Positions 10,334-19,483 of a DNA stretch of 64,000 nt are shown piece by piece. The notes under the pieces were generated by a model, which searched no databases, had not been told where the DNA came from, and worked only from the letters and a program-made list of their open reading frames with translations. The translations under genes were made by a program, and so were the position numbers. This stretch comes from Candidatus Rokuibacteriota bacterium (lineage in GTDB: Bacteria; Methylomirabilota; Methylomirabilia; Rokubacteriales; CSP1-6), in contig QHRW01000106.1 in NCBI GenBank assembly GCA_003220265.1, forward strand, positions 1 through 64,000. The letters run 5' to 3'. Numbering within the stretch: the first letter of the stretch is position 1; each line of letters starts with the position of its first letter.

Positions 10334-10556
10334 ATGGGGGCCCCGACATGGCCCCCAAGCCCCCCTTACGTTCGGCGCGGCCCGGCCAAGCCGTGGCGCG
10401 CCATGGTCGACATGGGGGCCCCGACATGGCCCCCAAGCCCCCTTACGTTCGGCGCGCCCCGGCCAAGCCGTGGCGCGCCATGTTCGACATGGGGGCTCCG
10501 ACATGGCCCCCAAGCCCCCTTACGTTCGGCGCGCCCCGGCGAAGCCGTGGCGCGCC
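10334..10556 (+). repeat. Repeat family A, three tandem copies in the ettA leader
   Basis: Three head-to-tail units start at 10334, 10412 and 10489 (78, 77 and about 68 bp). Each unit carries hairpin 1, TGGGGGCC with GGCCCCCA around CCGACAT, and hairpin 2, GGCGCGCC-C-CGGC with GCCG-T-GGCGCGCC around CAA. Units differ by a few substitutions and indels. The array fills the gap between the ettA start and the end of the next gene (10577) and begins only 7 bp from the ettA start codon, so an ettA transcript from upstream would contain it. Confidence 0.9.
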
Positions 10557-10576
10557 TCTATTTCAGTCCTCTATTC

Positions 10577-11020
10577 TTACCCTGCCAGCAAGCGGCGATG
10601 TTCGGGCATCATGCAGCGGTCCTGGACGACGCGGATGCCGGCGCGCGCGAGGGTTTCGGCTGCGGCGTCGTTGCGGATGCCGAGCTGGAACCACACGGCG
10701 GCCGGCCGCCACGGCAGGCGCACGATCTCGGCGGCGTGCGCCGGCAGATATTCGGGCCGGCGGAAGACGTCGATGACATCGACCGGCTCGGCCAGATCGC
10801 CCAGCGTGGCGACGGCGACCTCGCCGAGCACGCGGCGGCCGGTGAGGGTCGGATTCACCGGGCGCAGGCGATAGCCGCGCGCGGCGAGGTATGCCGGCAC
10901 GTAGTACGCCGGGGCGCCGGCATCCGCCTTGGCGCCCAGCACGGCCACCGTCCGCGCCTCGCGCAGGATGCGCGTGAGTCCCGGGTCGTCGTCGACGAGG
11001 TTCGTCTTCCAGTCAGTCAT
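10577..11020 (-). CDS. CoA-binding domain protein (YccU-like)
   Basis: A 147-residue Rossmann-fold protein of the CoA_binding_2 family, as in E. coli YccU. TVAVLGAKAD, PVNPTLTGRRVLGE and AVWFQLGIRNDAAAETLARAGIRVVQDRCMMPEH are characteristic. Proteins of this family bind CoA or nucleotide with no firmly assigned reaction. The start is ATG at 11020; GTG at 11026 is in frame and possible. It lies 21 bp downstream of the RNase D gene on the same strand and is likely co-transcribed with it. Confidence 0.85.
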   Translation of the reverse strand: MTDWKTNLVDDDPGLTRILREARTVAVLGAKADAGAPAYYVPAYLAARGYRLRPVNPTLTGRRVLGEVAVATLGDLAEPVDVIDVFRRPEYLPAHAAEIVRLPWRPAAVWFQLGIRNDAAAETLARAGIRVVQDRCMMPEHRRLLAG

Positions 11021-11041
11021 GGCCACAGCCTAAGCCAACTC

Positions 11042-12130
11042 TCAAGGAGCCGCGAGCGCGGCCAGCAGCTCGTTGCCGAACGTCTCCACGCGCCAGCGCC
11101 GGAAGCCCTCGACGGCGCCCAGCTCCTCCAGCGTGCGCGGCGCCGCGGCGGCGACCGCGGTGATGAGCCGGTTCGGCAGCACCACGCCCGGCTCGAGGCC
11201 GATGCGCTCGACGGCGCCGACGCGCCAGCGCCGCAGCTTGTCGATCCGCCGGCTCATCGAGCCCGGGATGACGGGGCGCGGATGGCGCGGGATCACCGGC
11301 ATCGCGGCCTCGTCGAGCGCTACTCCCCGCTCCACGGCGCCGAGGAGGGCCGGGCCCCAGCGGCCGACCACGCGCGACGTCACGCCCACGATGGTGCCGA
11401 GCGTGGCGGCGTCCGGTGGCAGCGCCTGCGCGATGCGGAGCAGCGTGTCCTCGCCCAGGATCTTGAAGGGCGGCCGATCGGCCGCGCGGGCGAGCTGCTC
11501 GCGCAGCGCGAAGAGCTCGCGCAGCACGCCGAGGCTGCGCGGCGGCAGATCGCGCGCGCCCTTGACGCCCAGCCAGGCATCGGGATCCACCGGACGCTCG
11601 GGGGCCGGCTGCGCGGCGAGCGCGGCGCACTCCTCCTCCACCCACGCCAGCCGGCCGACGCGCGCGAGCTCCTCGGTGAGGCGCGCGCGCAGCGCGAAGA
11701 GATGCTGGACGTCGGCGGCCGCGTAGGCGAGCTGCGCGGCGTCGAGCGGCCGCATCGACCAGTCGTCCTTCTGGCGCGAGGGCGGCAGCGCGACCCCGAG
11801 ATGCGTCTCCAGCAACACGTCGAGGCCGAGGGCCTTGCCGCCCAGGAAGCGCGCGGCGATGGCGGTGTCGAAGACGGAGGCGAACGTGAGCCCGTAGCGC
11901 CGCTTGAGGTGCACGAGGTCGTTGTCGCCCGCGTGCAGCACGAGGGTCCGGCCCGGATCGGTGAACACGGGCGCCAGCGGCGCCAGGTCGGAGATGGCAA
12001 TGGGATCCACGAGCCACACCGGGCCGGCGGGAAGGCCGATCTGCACCAGCGCCAGCCGCTCGGGATAGTGGTGGAGACTGTCGCCCTCGGTGTCGAGCGC
12101 GATCTCGCGCGCCGTGCGCAGCTCGTCCAC
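11042..12130 (-). CDS. rnd: Ribonuclease D
   Basis: A DEDD-family 3'-5' exoribonuclease that trims tRNA and small RNA precursors. Motif I is ALDTEGDS (Asp13, Glu15), motif II includes HAGDNDLVHL, and motif III is YAAADVQHL. An HRDC-like helical region follows in the C-terminal half. The GTG start at 12130 puts motif I unusually close to the N-terminus. The open frame continues upstream with sequence that looks like true RNase D N-terminus (PAIRWARDPGDLARAVDELR), so translation may begin at a rare codon such as CTG near 12193, adding about 21 residues. The neighbouring SDR gene ends at 12201. Confidence 0.88.
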   Translation of the reverse strand: MDELRTAREIALDTEGDSLHHYPERLALVQIGLPAGPVWLVDPIAISDLAPLAPVFTDPGRTLVLHAGDNDLVHLKRRYGLTFASVFDTAIAARFLGGKALGLDVLLETHLGVALPPSRQKDDWSMRPLDAAQLAYAAADVQHLFALRARLTEELARVGRLAWVEEECAALAAQPAPERPVDPDAWLGVKGARDLPPRSLGVLRELFALREQLARAADRPPFKILGEDTLLRIAQALPPDAATLGTIVGVTSRVVGRWGPALLGAVERGVALDEAAMPVIPRHPRPVIPGSMSRRIDKLRRWRVGAVERIGLEPGVVLPNRLITAVAAAAPRTLEELGAVEGFRRWRVETFGNELLAALAAP

Positions 12131-12200
12131 CGCGCGCGCGAGATCGCCGGGGTCGCGGGCCCAGCGGATGGCGGGAACCTCGGGAGCGCTCAGAGAGCGG

Positions 12201-13010
12201 CTACGCCTTCTTGCGGTTGGCGATCGACTGCTGCATGCGCTCGAAGCGCCGGCGCAACGGCTCCAGCCCCTCGTCGTGGGTGATCACGTAGAGCTCGTTG
12301 CGCCGCACGGCGTCGAGCACCATGCCGGCCACGACGTCCGGGGCCAGGTATCGCCCGATCAGCTCGACCTCGGCGCCCGCCGGGCCGCGCTCGTTGCGCA
12401 GCGCCGCCGGCCGGCTGCGCTCGGACTCGCGGATGCGCGTCTCCACGCCCATCGGACACAGCACGGACACGCCGATGCGGTACGGCTTGAGATCCTTCGC
12501 CAGCGTCTCCGACAGGCCGACGACTGCGTACTTCGTGGTGTTGTAGACGCCGAGGCCCTGGCTGGCGATCAGGCCGGCCATGGAGGCGGTGTTCACGACG
12601 TGGCCGGGCTCGCCGGCCGCGATCATGCGCGGCACGAACGTCTCGACGCCGTGGATCACGCCCCACAGGTTGACACCGATCGCCCACTGCCAGTCACGGT
12701 GCGTCGCGCGCTCGAGCCCGCCCCAGAGCGCGACGCCCGCGTTGTTGCAGAGCACGTGCACGCCGCCGAAGGCCTGCCACGCCCGCTCGGCCAGGGCCTG
12801 CACCTGGCCGAGATCGCTGACGTCGGTGCGAACGGTGAGCGCCTCGACGCCGAGCCCGCGCGCCTCGCGCGCCACGCCGTCCATCGCGGCCTCGTCGACG
12901 TCGGCCAGCACCACCCGCGCGCCCTCGCGCGCGAGCGCCAGCACCAGCGCGCGGCCGATCCCACTGCCCCCGCCCGTGACGACCGCAACCTTGTCCTTGA
13001 ATTGATCCAC
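12201..13010 (-). CDS. Short-chain dehydrogenase/reductase
   Basis: A 269-residue classical SDR with TGGGSGIG at about 12-19, NNAG, a catalytic serine in NTASM, and YNTTK as the active-site Tyr-Lys pair. The C-terminal helical stretch (LEPLRRRFERMQQSIANRKKA) is typical of a group of SDRs common in actinobacteria and environmental bacteria with unknown alcohol or ketone substrates. The start is GTG at 13010. It lies upstream of rnd with about 70 bp between. No substrate can be named. Confidence 0.82.
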   Translation of the reverse strand: MDQFKDKVAVVTGGGSGIGRALVLALAREGARVVLADVDEAAMDGVAREARGLGVEALTVRTDVSDLGQVQALAERAWQAFGGVHVLCNNAGVALWGGLERATHRDWQWAIGVNLWGVIHGVETFVPRMIAAGEPGHVVNTASMAGLIASQGLGVYNTTKYAVVGLSETLAKDLKPYRIGVSVLCPMGVETRIRESERSRPAALRNERGPAGAEVELIGRYLAPDVVAGMVLDAVRRNELYVITHDEGLEPLRRRFERMQQSIANRKKA

Positions 13011-13093
13011 GGCGATCCACGGTAACCGCCACGCCGCCCCGGGTCAAATCAGGCGACGCGCGGGCGAGCTCGGGAAGGCGGCTGGGGGATTCT

Positions 13094-14038
13094 TCAGCCG
13101 GCCGCGGGGAGGCTGACCTGGTCGAGCCACCGGGGATGCCAGCCGTTGCGCCGGATGGTCGCGAAGACGCGCTCGACGTTGCCCAGGTCGCTCCATTCCA
13201 CATCCTTGACGCGGACGACGCCGAGACGGGACGCGGAGGGGACGAGGACGCGCTCGGAGAAGTTGATCGATGGCAGGGTGGCGTAGATCCGGTCGGCCAC
13301 GTAGGCCTCCCGCGAGCTGCCGAGCGCGCGCCGCAGCGGGGCGAAGGCCGCCATCACCTCGGGTGTGCCGGCCGACATCAGGTCGAGGAAACCGGAGACC
13401 CGGCCGACCATCACGAAGCTGTTCCAGAGGCAGCCGCGCGCCAGCAGCCCGGTGGCGACGTCCGCCGTGGGCTTTTCCCAGAAGCGGCGGATCGGGAACA
13501 CCAGGGCGCTGTCCATCGGCAGCGGGCGGCTGTCGGCCTCGATCCAGCCGTACTCGGTCTCCGGCGTGTCGGCCTCGATCCCCAGCAGCACCACCAGGTC
13601 CGGGCGCACGCGCACCGCCTCCAGCGCGACGGCGGCAGCGGCCACGAAGGCGTTGTCGTCGTCGACGAAGTGGTCGGAGGGAAAGACGGCCAGCGGGACG
13701 TCGCCGGCCAGGTCGCCGATGCGCAGCAGCGGGTAGAGCAGTCCGGCGGCGGTGCCGCGGTTGTCGGGCTGGGCGACCAGCCGGCCCGGCGCCAGATCGG
13801 CCAGCAGCGGCCGGTAGTACTCCTCGTGGGCCCGCGTGACGACGACGGCCTGGTGATCGAAGCGTGTCAGCAGATCGACCCGGCGGCGGGTGCGCTGCAG
13901 GAGGGTCTCACCGTCCAGCAGCGGACAGAACTGCTTCGGTCGGGGATCCCCGGTAATGGCCCGCGTGAGCGATTTGAGCCGTACACCGTCGCCACCGGCG
14001 AGAATCAGTGACCACGGCGACTCCGGCAGGGTTCGCAT
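13094..14038 (-). CDS. Mannose-1-phosphate guanylyltransferase-like nucleotidyltransferase
   Basis: A 314-residue sugar nucleotidyltransferase. The signature LILAGGDGVRL lies at about 11-21 and is followed by PKQFC, the ManC/RfbM-type pyrophosphorylase motif; FPSDHF (metal-binding Asp) and FWEKP are also present. Such enzymes make GDP-mannose from mannose-1-phosphate and GTP. The isomerase domain of bifunctional ManC is absent. I choose ATG at 14038, which places the nucleotide-binding loop at the usual distance; longer starts at 14098 and 14155 add unrelated sequence. It stands alone, without polysaccharide genes. The gap 14039-14265 shows nothing recognisable. Confidence 0.83.
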   Translation of the reverse strand: MRTLPESPWSLILAGGDGVRLKSLTRAITGDPRPKQFCPLLDGETLLQRTRRRVDLLTRFDHQAVVVTRAHEEYYRPLLADLAPGRLVAQPDNRGTAAGLLYPLLRIGDLAGDVPLAVFPSDHFVDDDNAFVAAAAVALEAVRVRPDLVVLLGIEADTPETEYGWIEADSRPLPMDSALVFPIRRFWEKPTADVATGLLARGCLWNSFVMVGRVSGFLDLMSAGTPEVMAAFAPLRRALGSSREAYVADRIYATLPSINFSERVLVPSASRLGVVRVKDVEWSDLGNVERVFATIRRNGWHPRWLDQVSLPAAG

Positions 14039-14265
14039 CGCGCGCTCTTGGCCGCCTTTCTCGATGACGTGTCTTGCTATCCGCCGAGACGCCGACATGG
14101 TGAGCAACAACGGTGCCGAACGCCAGTCCAAAAACCGTGCGCAGTTCCAAGGCACCGGCTCGCTCGCTGGGTAAGAAAATTCCGAGGTTGGAGAGTAAGC
14201 ATGGAGCGCCGTCGGCGAGCCCGCGGGCGGCGGCCGGGCATTACGCCTGCCCGAGACCGGGTGAC

Positions 14266-14844
14266 CTAGCGGGGAACGAGCGTGGCACGGCGCGCCGTGG
14301 CGTCGACGGTCACCGTGAAACCGTCGAGGACGTCGCGGCCCAGGAGACCATCCACGCCCTCGCTGCCGAGCGCGTGAACGATCACCGGCAGCGGGCCGAT
14401 GCGCGCGCCGGCCACGTCGAGACCGGGGACGGAGACCACCGTGGCGGTGGCATCGCCGGTCACGCCACGAATCTGCACCGGCGAGCCGGCGCTGATGTCG
14501 ATGCCGGCGCGCGCCATGGCCGCGGGCGTGATCAGCGTGCGCTCGGCGCCCGTATCGACGAGCAGGCGCAGCGGCACGCCGTTGATGGCCGCGTCCACGA
14601 CCAGCGGCCCGCCGGAGTACGGAATGACCGCGCCACTCGGCACCGCCGGCGTCGCGGGCACGATCGGCCCCGGGGTCGGCGAGCCGACGTCCACGGCACT
14701 GTCGCGAAACGTGGAGGGGATGCTGGCGGCGTCCGTCGTGTAGTGCACGGTGCCGTCCCCGTCCGTCCAGCGGTAGAGCTGGGCCGTGGCCGGCCCCACG
14801 GCGATCAACAGCAGCGCCAGGGAGGCCAGCGGGGCTCGGATCAG
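14266..14844 (-). CDS. Exported retropepsin-like aspartic protease with DUF4124 (CTG start)
   Basis: A 192-residue protein with a signal peptide (about 1-21), a DUF4124 segment with YRWTDGDGTVHYT at about 24-36, and a retropepsin-like aspartic protease domain with LLVDTGA (Asp97) and LLGRDVLDGF near the C-terminus. Single-domain proteases of this type (TIGR02281-like) act as dimers in the envelope. No ATG, GTG or TTG lies at a suitable place. A CTG at 14844 overlaps the TGA of the upstream CoA-transferase gene (CTGA), is preceded by AAGGTGG, and gives a textbook signal peptide, so a CTG start coupled to the upstream gene is the best reading. Confidence 0.75.
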   Translation of the reverse strand: MIRAPLASLALLLIAVGPATAQLYRWTDGDGTVHYTTDAASIPSTFRDSAVDVGSPTPGPIVPATPAVPSGAVIPYSGGPLVVDAAINGVPLRLLVDTGAERTLITPAAMARAGIDISAGSPVQIRGVTGDATATVVSVPGLDVAGARIGPLPVIVHALGSEGVDGLLGRDVLDGFTVTVDATARRATLVPR

Positions 14845-16046
14845 ACGACCACCTTCTTCGCGCGGAACGCCCTGATCTCGTCCGCCGTGTACCCGTGCTC
14901 GCCGAGGATCTCGTCCGTGTGCTCGCCCAGCAGCGGCGCCGAGCGCCGCACGCCGGCCTTCATGCGGGAAAACTTCACGGGCGTGCCGACGACGGGAATC
15001 TCGCCCAGGCGCGGATGCACGACGCGCTCGATCATGTCGCGCGCCGCCGTCTGGGGGTCCCGCATCACCTGCTCGACGTTGTTGACCGGCGTGGCCGGCA
15101 CGCCGGCGTCCTCCAGGATCTTCAGCAGCGGCTCGCGGTCCTGCTTGCCGATGGCCGCCTCCAGGGTGGACTCCAGCTCGCGGCGATGCTTCACGCGCTC
15201 GATGTTCCTGGCGAAGCGCGGGTCCTCCACCATGTGGGCGAGGCCGAGGGCGGGCGCCAGGCGCTGCCAGAACCGGTCGTTGGCGCCCGCGATGAAGATC
15301 CACTGGCCGTCGCGGCACTTGAACGTGCGATACGGCGACAGGGACGGGTGCGAGGAGCCGAGCGCCTTCGGGATGGCCCCGGTCAGCAGGTAGCCCTCGG
15401 CGTGATAGTTGAGCAGCGTCACCGCGGTCTCCAGCAGCGAGCCGTCCACGCGCTGGCCGAGCCCCGTCTTCACCCGGTGCAGCAGCGCGTTGACGATGCC
15501 GAACGCGCAGAAGATGCCCGTGGTGAGGTCGAGGAACGACACGCCCGCGCGCACCGGCGCGCCGTCGGGCTCGCCGGTGATGGACATGATGCCGCTGAAG
15601 GCCTGCATCAGCGCCTCGTAACCGGCCCCGTCCTTGCGCGGGCCCGTGCGGCCGAAGGCCGACACCGAGGCGTACACGAGCCCCGGGTTGTCCGCGGCCA
15701 GCGTGTCGTAGCCGAGGCCGAACGACTCCATGGTGCCGGTGCGGAAGTTCTCGATCAGCACGTCGGCGCGGCCGGCCAGGCGCTTGAGCACCTCGACGCC
15801 CTCCGGCGTCTTGAGGTCGAGCGTCATGTCGCGCTTGTTGCGGTTGATCACGAGGAACGCGGCCGACTCGCCGTCCTTGTGCGGCGGCCACGTGCGCGAC
15901 TCGTCGCCGCTGCCCGTGTCCTCGACCTTGATGACGTCGGCGCCGAGATCGGACAGCAGCATGGCGCAGAACGGACCGGCCAGCACCCGTGAGCAATCGA
16001 CGACGCGAATACCTTCCAGGGACAGCGCGGGCGGCGTCATGGTCAT
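14841..16046 (-). CDS. CaiB/BaiF class III CoA-transferase
   Basis: A 401-residue protein with the family N-terminus (GIRVVDCSRVLAGPFCAMLLSDLGADVIKVE) and the catalytic aspartate at Asp173 in SFLDLTTG, the site of the aspartyl-CoA anhydride in formyl-CoA transferase. Family members move CoA between carboxylic acids such as formate/oxalate, succinate/benzylsuccinate or carnitine. No dehydrogenase or lyase partner is adjacent, so the acids are unknown. It is divergent from metH by about 16 bp and coupled to the downstream protease gene. ATG at 16040 is an alternative start. Confidence 0.9.
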   Translation of the reverse strand: MTMTPPALSLEGIRVVDCSRVLAGPFCAMLLSDLGADVIKVEDTGSGDESRTWPPHKDGESAAFLVINRNKRDMTLDLKTPEGVEVLKRLAGRADVLIENFRTGTMESFGLGYDTLAADNPGLVYASVSAFGRTGPRKDGAGYEALMQAFSGIMSITGEPDGAPVRAGVSFLDLTTGIFCAFGIVNALLHRVKTGLGQRVDGSLLETAVTLLNYHAEGYLLTGAIPKALGSSHPSLSPYRTFKCRDGQWIFIAGANDRFWQRLAPALGLAHMVEDPRFARNIERVKHRRELESTLEAAIGKQDREPLLKILEDAGVPATPVNNVEQVMRDPQTAARDMIERVVHPRLGEIPVVGTPVKFSRMKAGVRRSAPLLGEHTDEILGEHGYTADEIRAFRAKKVVV

Positions 16047-16062
16047 GCGCTACTATACCTCC

Positions 16063-19000
16063 ATGACCCGCCTGCGCGCGGCGCTCGGGCGCCGCATTCT
16101 CGTCCTCGACGGCGCCATGGGCACGATGCTCCAGGCGGCCGGGCTCACCGCCGCCGACTTCGGCGGGCCGGCGCTCGAGGGCTGCAACGAGCACCTGAAT
16201 CTCACCCGCCCCGACGTCGTGCGCGCGGTCCACCGCGCCTATCTCGAGGCGGGCGCCGACTGCCTCTCGACCAACACGTTCGGCTGCGCGCCCTACGTGC
16301 TCGGCGAGTACGGGCTGGCTGATCGCGCCGAGGAGATCTGCCGGGCGGCGGCGCGCCTCGCGCGCGAGGCGGCGGGCGAGGCGTTCGTGCTGGGCGCCAT
16401 GGGGCCCTCGACGCGCACGATCACCGTCACGCGCAACGTCACCTTCGACGAGGTGCGCGCGGGGTACCGCGTGCAGGCGGCCGGGCTCATCGCCGGCGGC
16501 GTGGACGCGCTGCTGCTGGAGACCGCGCAGGACACGCTCAACGTCAAGGCGGCCGCGCTCGGCGTGCAGGACGCGCTGCGCGCCGCTGGCGCCACGCTGC
16601 CGCTGATGGTGAGCGGCACCATCGAGCCCACCGGCACCATGCTGGCCGGCCAGGCCGTGGAGGCGCTGTGGACGTCGCTCGAGCACCTCGACGTCTTCTC
16701 GATCGGCCTGAATTGCTCGACGGGCCCCGAGTTCATGACGGATCACCTGCGCTCGGTGGCCGCACTGGCCACCGCCTTCACGAGCGTCTATCCCAGCGCG
16801 GGGCTCCCCGACGAGCGCGGCCAGTACGGCGAGACGCCGGCCAGCCTCGCGTTCAAGCTCAAGCGCTTCCTCGACGAGGGCTGGCTGAACATGGTGGGCG
16901 GCTGCTGCGGGACGACCCCCGCGCATATTGCCGCCATCGCCGCGCTGGCCCGCGACCACGCGCCGCGCGTGCCGCCGACCGCGCTGGCGCCGGCGGTGAG
17001 CGGCATCGAGGTGCTCTATCCCGCCGACGACAACCGGCCGGTGTTCGTGGGCGAGCGCACCAACGTGATCGGCTCGCGCAAGTTCAAGGAGCTGATCGTG
17101 GGCGAGCGCTTCGACGACGCCGCCGAGGTGGGCCGCGCCCAGGTGAAGGCCGGCGCGCAGGTGCTCGACGTGTGCCTGGCCAATCCGGATCGCGACGAGG
17201 CGGCCGACATGGACCGCTTCATGGGCGAGCTGACACGGCGGATCAAGGCGCCGCTGATGATCGACTCCACCGACGCCGCCGTGCTCGAGATCGCGCTGCG
17301 CCACTGCCAGGGCAAGGCCATCGTGAACTCCATCAACCTGGAGGACGGCGAGGAGCGCTTCGAGAAGGTGACCCCCCTGCTCCGACGCTACGGCGGCGCC
17401 GTCGTCGTCGGCTGCATCGACGAGAACAAGCAGCAAGGCATGGCGGTGACCCGCGCCCGCAAGCTCGCCGTCGCCGAGCGCTCGTGCGCGCTGCTGACCG
17501 AGAAGTACGGGATTCCCGCGCGCGACCTGATCTTCGACGCGCTGGTCTTCCCGGTGGGCACCGGCGACGCGAACTACGTGGGATCGGCGGTCGAGACGAT
17601 CGAGGGGGTCCGAGCGATCAAGGCACGCTTTCCGGAGTGCCGGACGATCCTGGGAATCTCCAACGTGTCGTTCGGCCTGCCGCCGGCCGGCCGCGAGGTG
17701 CTCAACGGCGTCTTCCTCTATCACTGCGTCAAGGCCGGCCTCGACTACGCCATCATCAACACCGAGCGGCTGGAGCGCTACCCGTCGATCCCGGAGGAGG
17801 AGCGGCGGCTGGCCGAGGACCTGATCTACGGACGCGGCGCCGACCCGGTGGCCGCGTTCGCCGCGCATTTCCGCGAGCGGAAGAAGGCCCCGGCGGTGGC
17901 CAGCACGCTGACGCTGGACGAGCGGCTGGCCCGCTACATCGTCGAGGGCAGCCGCGACGGGCTGCTCGGCGACCTCGACCTCAAGCTCCGCGAGGCGAAG
18001 CCGCTCGAGATCATCAACGGCCCGCTCATGCGCGGCATGGACGAGGTGGGGCGGCTCTTCAACGACAACCAGCTCATCGTGGCCGAGGTGCTGCAGTCCG
18101 CCGAGGCGATGAAGGCCGCGGTCGCCCACCTGGAGCCCTTCATGGAGAAGGCCGACAGCGCCATGCGCGGCACCATCGTGCTGGCCACCGTGAAGGGCGA
18201 CGTCCACGACATCGGCAAGAACCTGGTCGACATCATCTTCTCGAACAACGGCTACCGCGTGATCAACCTCGGCATCAAGGTGCCGCCCGAGGATCTGATC
18301 GCCGCCTGGCACACGCACAAGCCCGACGCCTTCGGGCTCAGCGGGCTGCTCGTGAAGTCGGCCCAGCAGATGGTCGTCACCGCGCAGGACCTCAAGGTGG
18401 CCGGAGTCGAGGCGCCGCTGTTCGTCGGCGGCGCCGCCCTCACGCGCAAGTTCACGGCCACGCGCATCGCGGCCGAGTACGGCGGGCTCACGCTCTACGC
18501 CAAGGACGCCATGGACGGCCTCGACCTCGCCAACCAGCTCTTCTCGGCCGTCACGCGCGACGCGCTGGTGGAGCGCGTGCGCGCCGAGCAGGCGGCCCTG
18601 GCCGAGAGCGCTGCCGCGCCTACCCTGGCGCCGGCCGCCGCGCCCGTGCGGCCCGTCGCGCGGACGCCGCGCGTCGAGGCGCCGGCGCCGCCCGATCTCG
18701 AGCGCCACGTCCTGCGCGACGTGCCGCTCGGCCACCTCTTCCCGTACCTCAACGTGCAGATGCTCTACGGCAAGCATCTTGGGCTCCGCGGCCCGGTCGC
18801 GCGGCTGCTGGACGAGGGCGATGCCAAGGCGCTGGAGCTGCGCGACGTCGTCGAGACCCTGAAGACGGAGGCCGTCCGCGACGGCCTGCTCTCGGCCCAC
18901 GGCGTCTACCAGTGGTATCGCGCGCGCGCGGCGGGCGAGACGCTGACCCTCCTCGGCGCCGGCGGCGAGCCGGCCGCGCGATTCACCTTCCCGCGCCAGC

Positions 19001-19467
19001 CGGACGGCGAGCGGCTGTGCCTGGCCGACTATGTCCGTGACGACGCCGACGACTACGTCGCGCTGTTCGCGGTCACGTGCGGCGGCGGCGTGCGCGAGCG
19101 GGCGGCGGCCTGGAAGGAGCGCGGCGAGTACCTGCGCTCGCACGCGCTGCAGGCGCTGGCCATCGAGACCGCGGAGGCCTTCGCCGAGTGGCTGCACGCG
19201 CGGCTGCGCACCCTGTGGGGCTTTCCCGATCCGCCCGAGCTGTCCATCGCCGACAAGCTGAAGGCGCGCTATCGCGGCCTGCGCGTGTCGTTCGGCTACC
19301 CGGCCTGCCCCGAGCTGGCCGACCAGGCCACGCTCTGGCGGCTGCTGCGCCCGGAGGAGGTCGGCATCGCGCTCACCGAGGGCTACATGATGGACCCGGA
19401 GGCGTCGGTCTCCGCGCTCGTCTTCCACCACCCCGCCGCGAAATACTTCAAAGCCACCGCCGACTGA
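16063..19467 (+). CDS. metH: Cobalamin-dependent methionine synthase
   Basis: A 1,134-residue protein with the full MetH order: homocysteine-binding domain (about 1-310, with LNCSTG and GGCCGTTP supplying zinc cysteines), pterin-binding domain (about 320-600, VFVGERTNVIGSRKF), cobalamin cap and Rossmann domains (about 620-850, DVHDIGKN with the axial His715), and the C-terminal SAM-dependent activation domain (about 900-1134, FGYPACPEL). It transfers methyl from methyltetrahydrofolate to homocysteine in the cytosol. A linker rich in Ala/Pro at about 850-885 separates the last two domains. The start at 16063 is chosen by homology; ATG at 16045 would overlap the divergent gene start. A cobalamin riboswitch is not evident in the very short upstream gap. 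Confidence 0.97.
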   Translation: MTRLRAALGRRILVLDGAMGTMLQAAGLTAADFGGPALEGCNEHLNLTRPDVVRAVHRAYLEAGADCLSTNTFGCAPYVLGEYGLADRAEEICRAAARLAREAAGEAFVLGAMGPSTRTITVTRNVTFDEVRAGYRVQAAGLIAGGVDALLLETAQDTLNVKAAALGVQDALRAAGATLPLMVSGTIEPTGTMLAGQAVEALWTSLEHLDVFSIGLNCSTGPEFMTDHLRSVAALATAFTSVYPSAGLPDERGQYGETPASLAFKLKRFLDEGWLNMVGGCCGTTPAHIAAIAALARDHAPRVPPTALAPAVSGIEVLYPADDNRPVFVGERTNVIGSRKFKELIVGERFDDAAEVGRAQVKAGAQVLDVCLANPDRDEAADMDRFMGELTRRIKAPLMIDSTDAAVLEIALRHCQGKAIVNSINLEDGEERFEKVTPLLRRYGGAVVVGCIDENKQQGMAVTRARKLAVAERSCALLTEKYGIPARDLIFDALVFPVGTGDANYVGSAVETIEGVRAIKARFPECRTILGISNVSFGLPPAGREVLNGVFLYHCVKAGLDYAIINTERLERYPSIPEEERRLAEDLIYGRGADPVAAFAAHFRERKKAPAVASTLTLDERLARYIVEGSRDGLLGDLDLKLREAKPLEIINGPLMRGMDEVGRLFNDNQLIVAEVLQSAEAMKAAVAHLEPFMEKADSAMRGTIVLATVKGDVHDIGKNLVDIIFSNNGYRVINLGIKVPPEDLIAAWHTHKPDAFGLSGLLVKSAQQMVVTAQDLKVAGVEAPLFVGGAALTRKFTATRIAAEYGGLTLYAKDAMDGLDLANQLFSAVTRDALVERVRAEQAALAESAAAPTLAPAAAPVRPVARTPRVEAPAPPDLERHVLRDVPLGHLFPYLNVQMLYGKHLGLRGPVARLLDEGDAKALELRDVVETLKTEAVRDGLLSAHGVYQWYRARAAGETLTLLGAGGEPAARFTFPRQPDGERLCLADYVRDDADDYVALFAVTCGGGVRERAAAWKERGEYLRSHALQALAIETAEAFAEWLHARLRTLWGFPDPPELSIADKLKARYRGLRVSFGYPACPELADQATLWRLLRPEEVGIALTEGYMMDPEASVSALVFHHPAAKYFKATAD

Positions 19468-19483
19468 TGTCCGCCGCCGGCGC

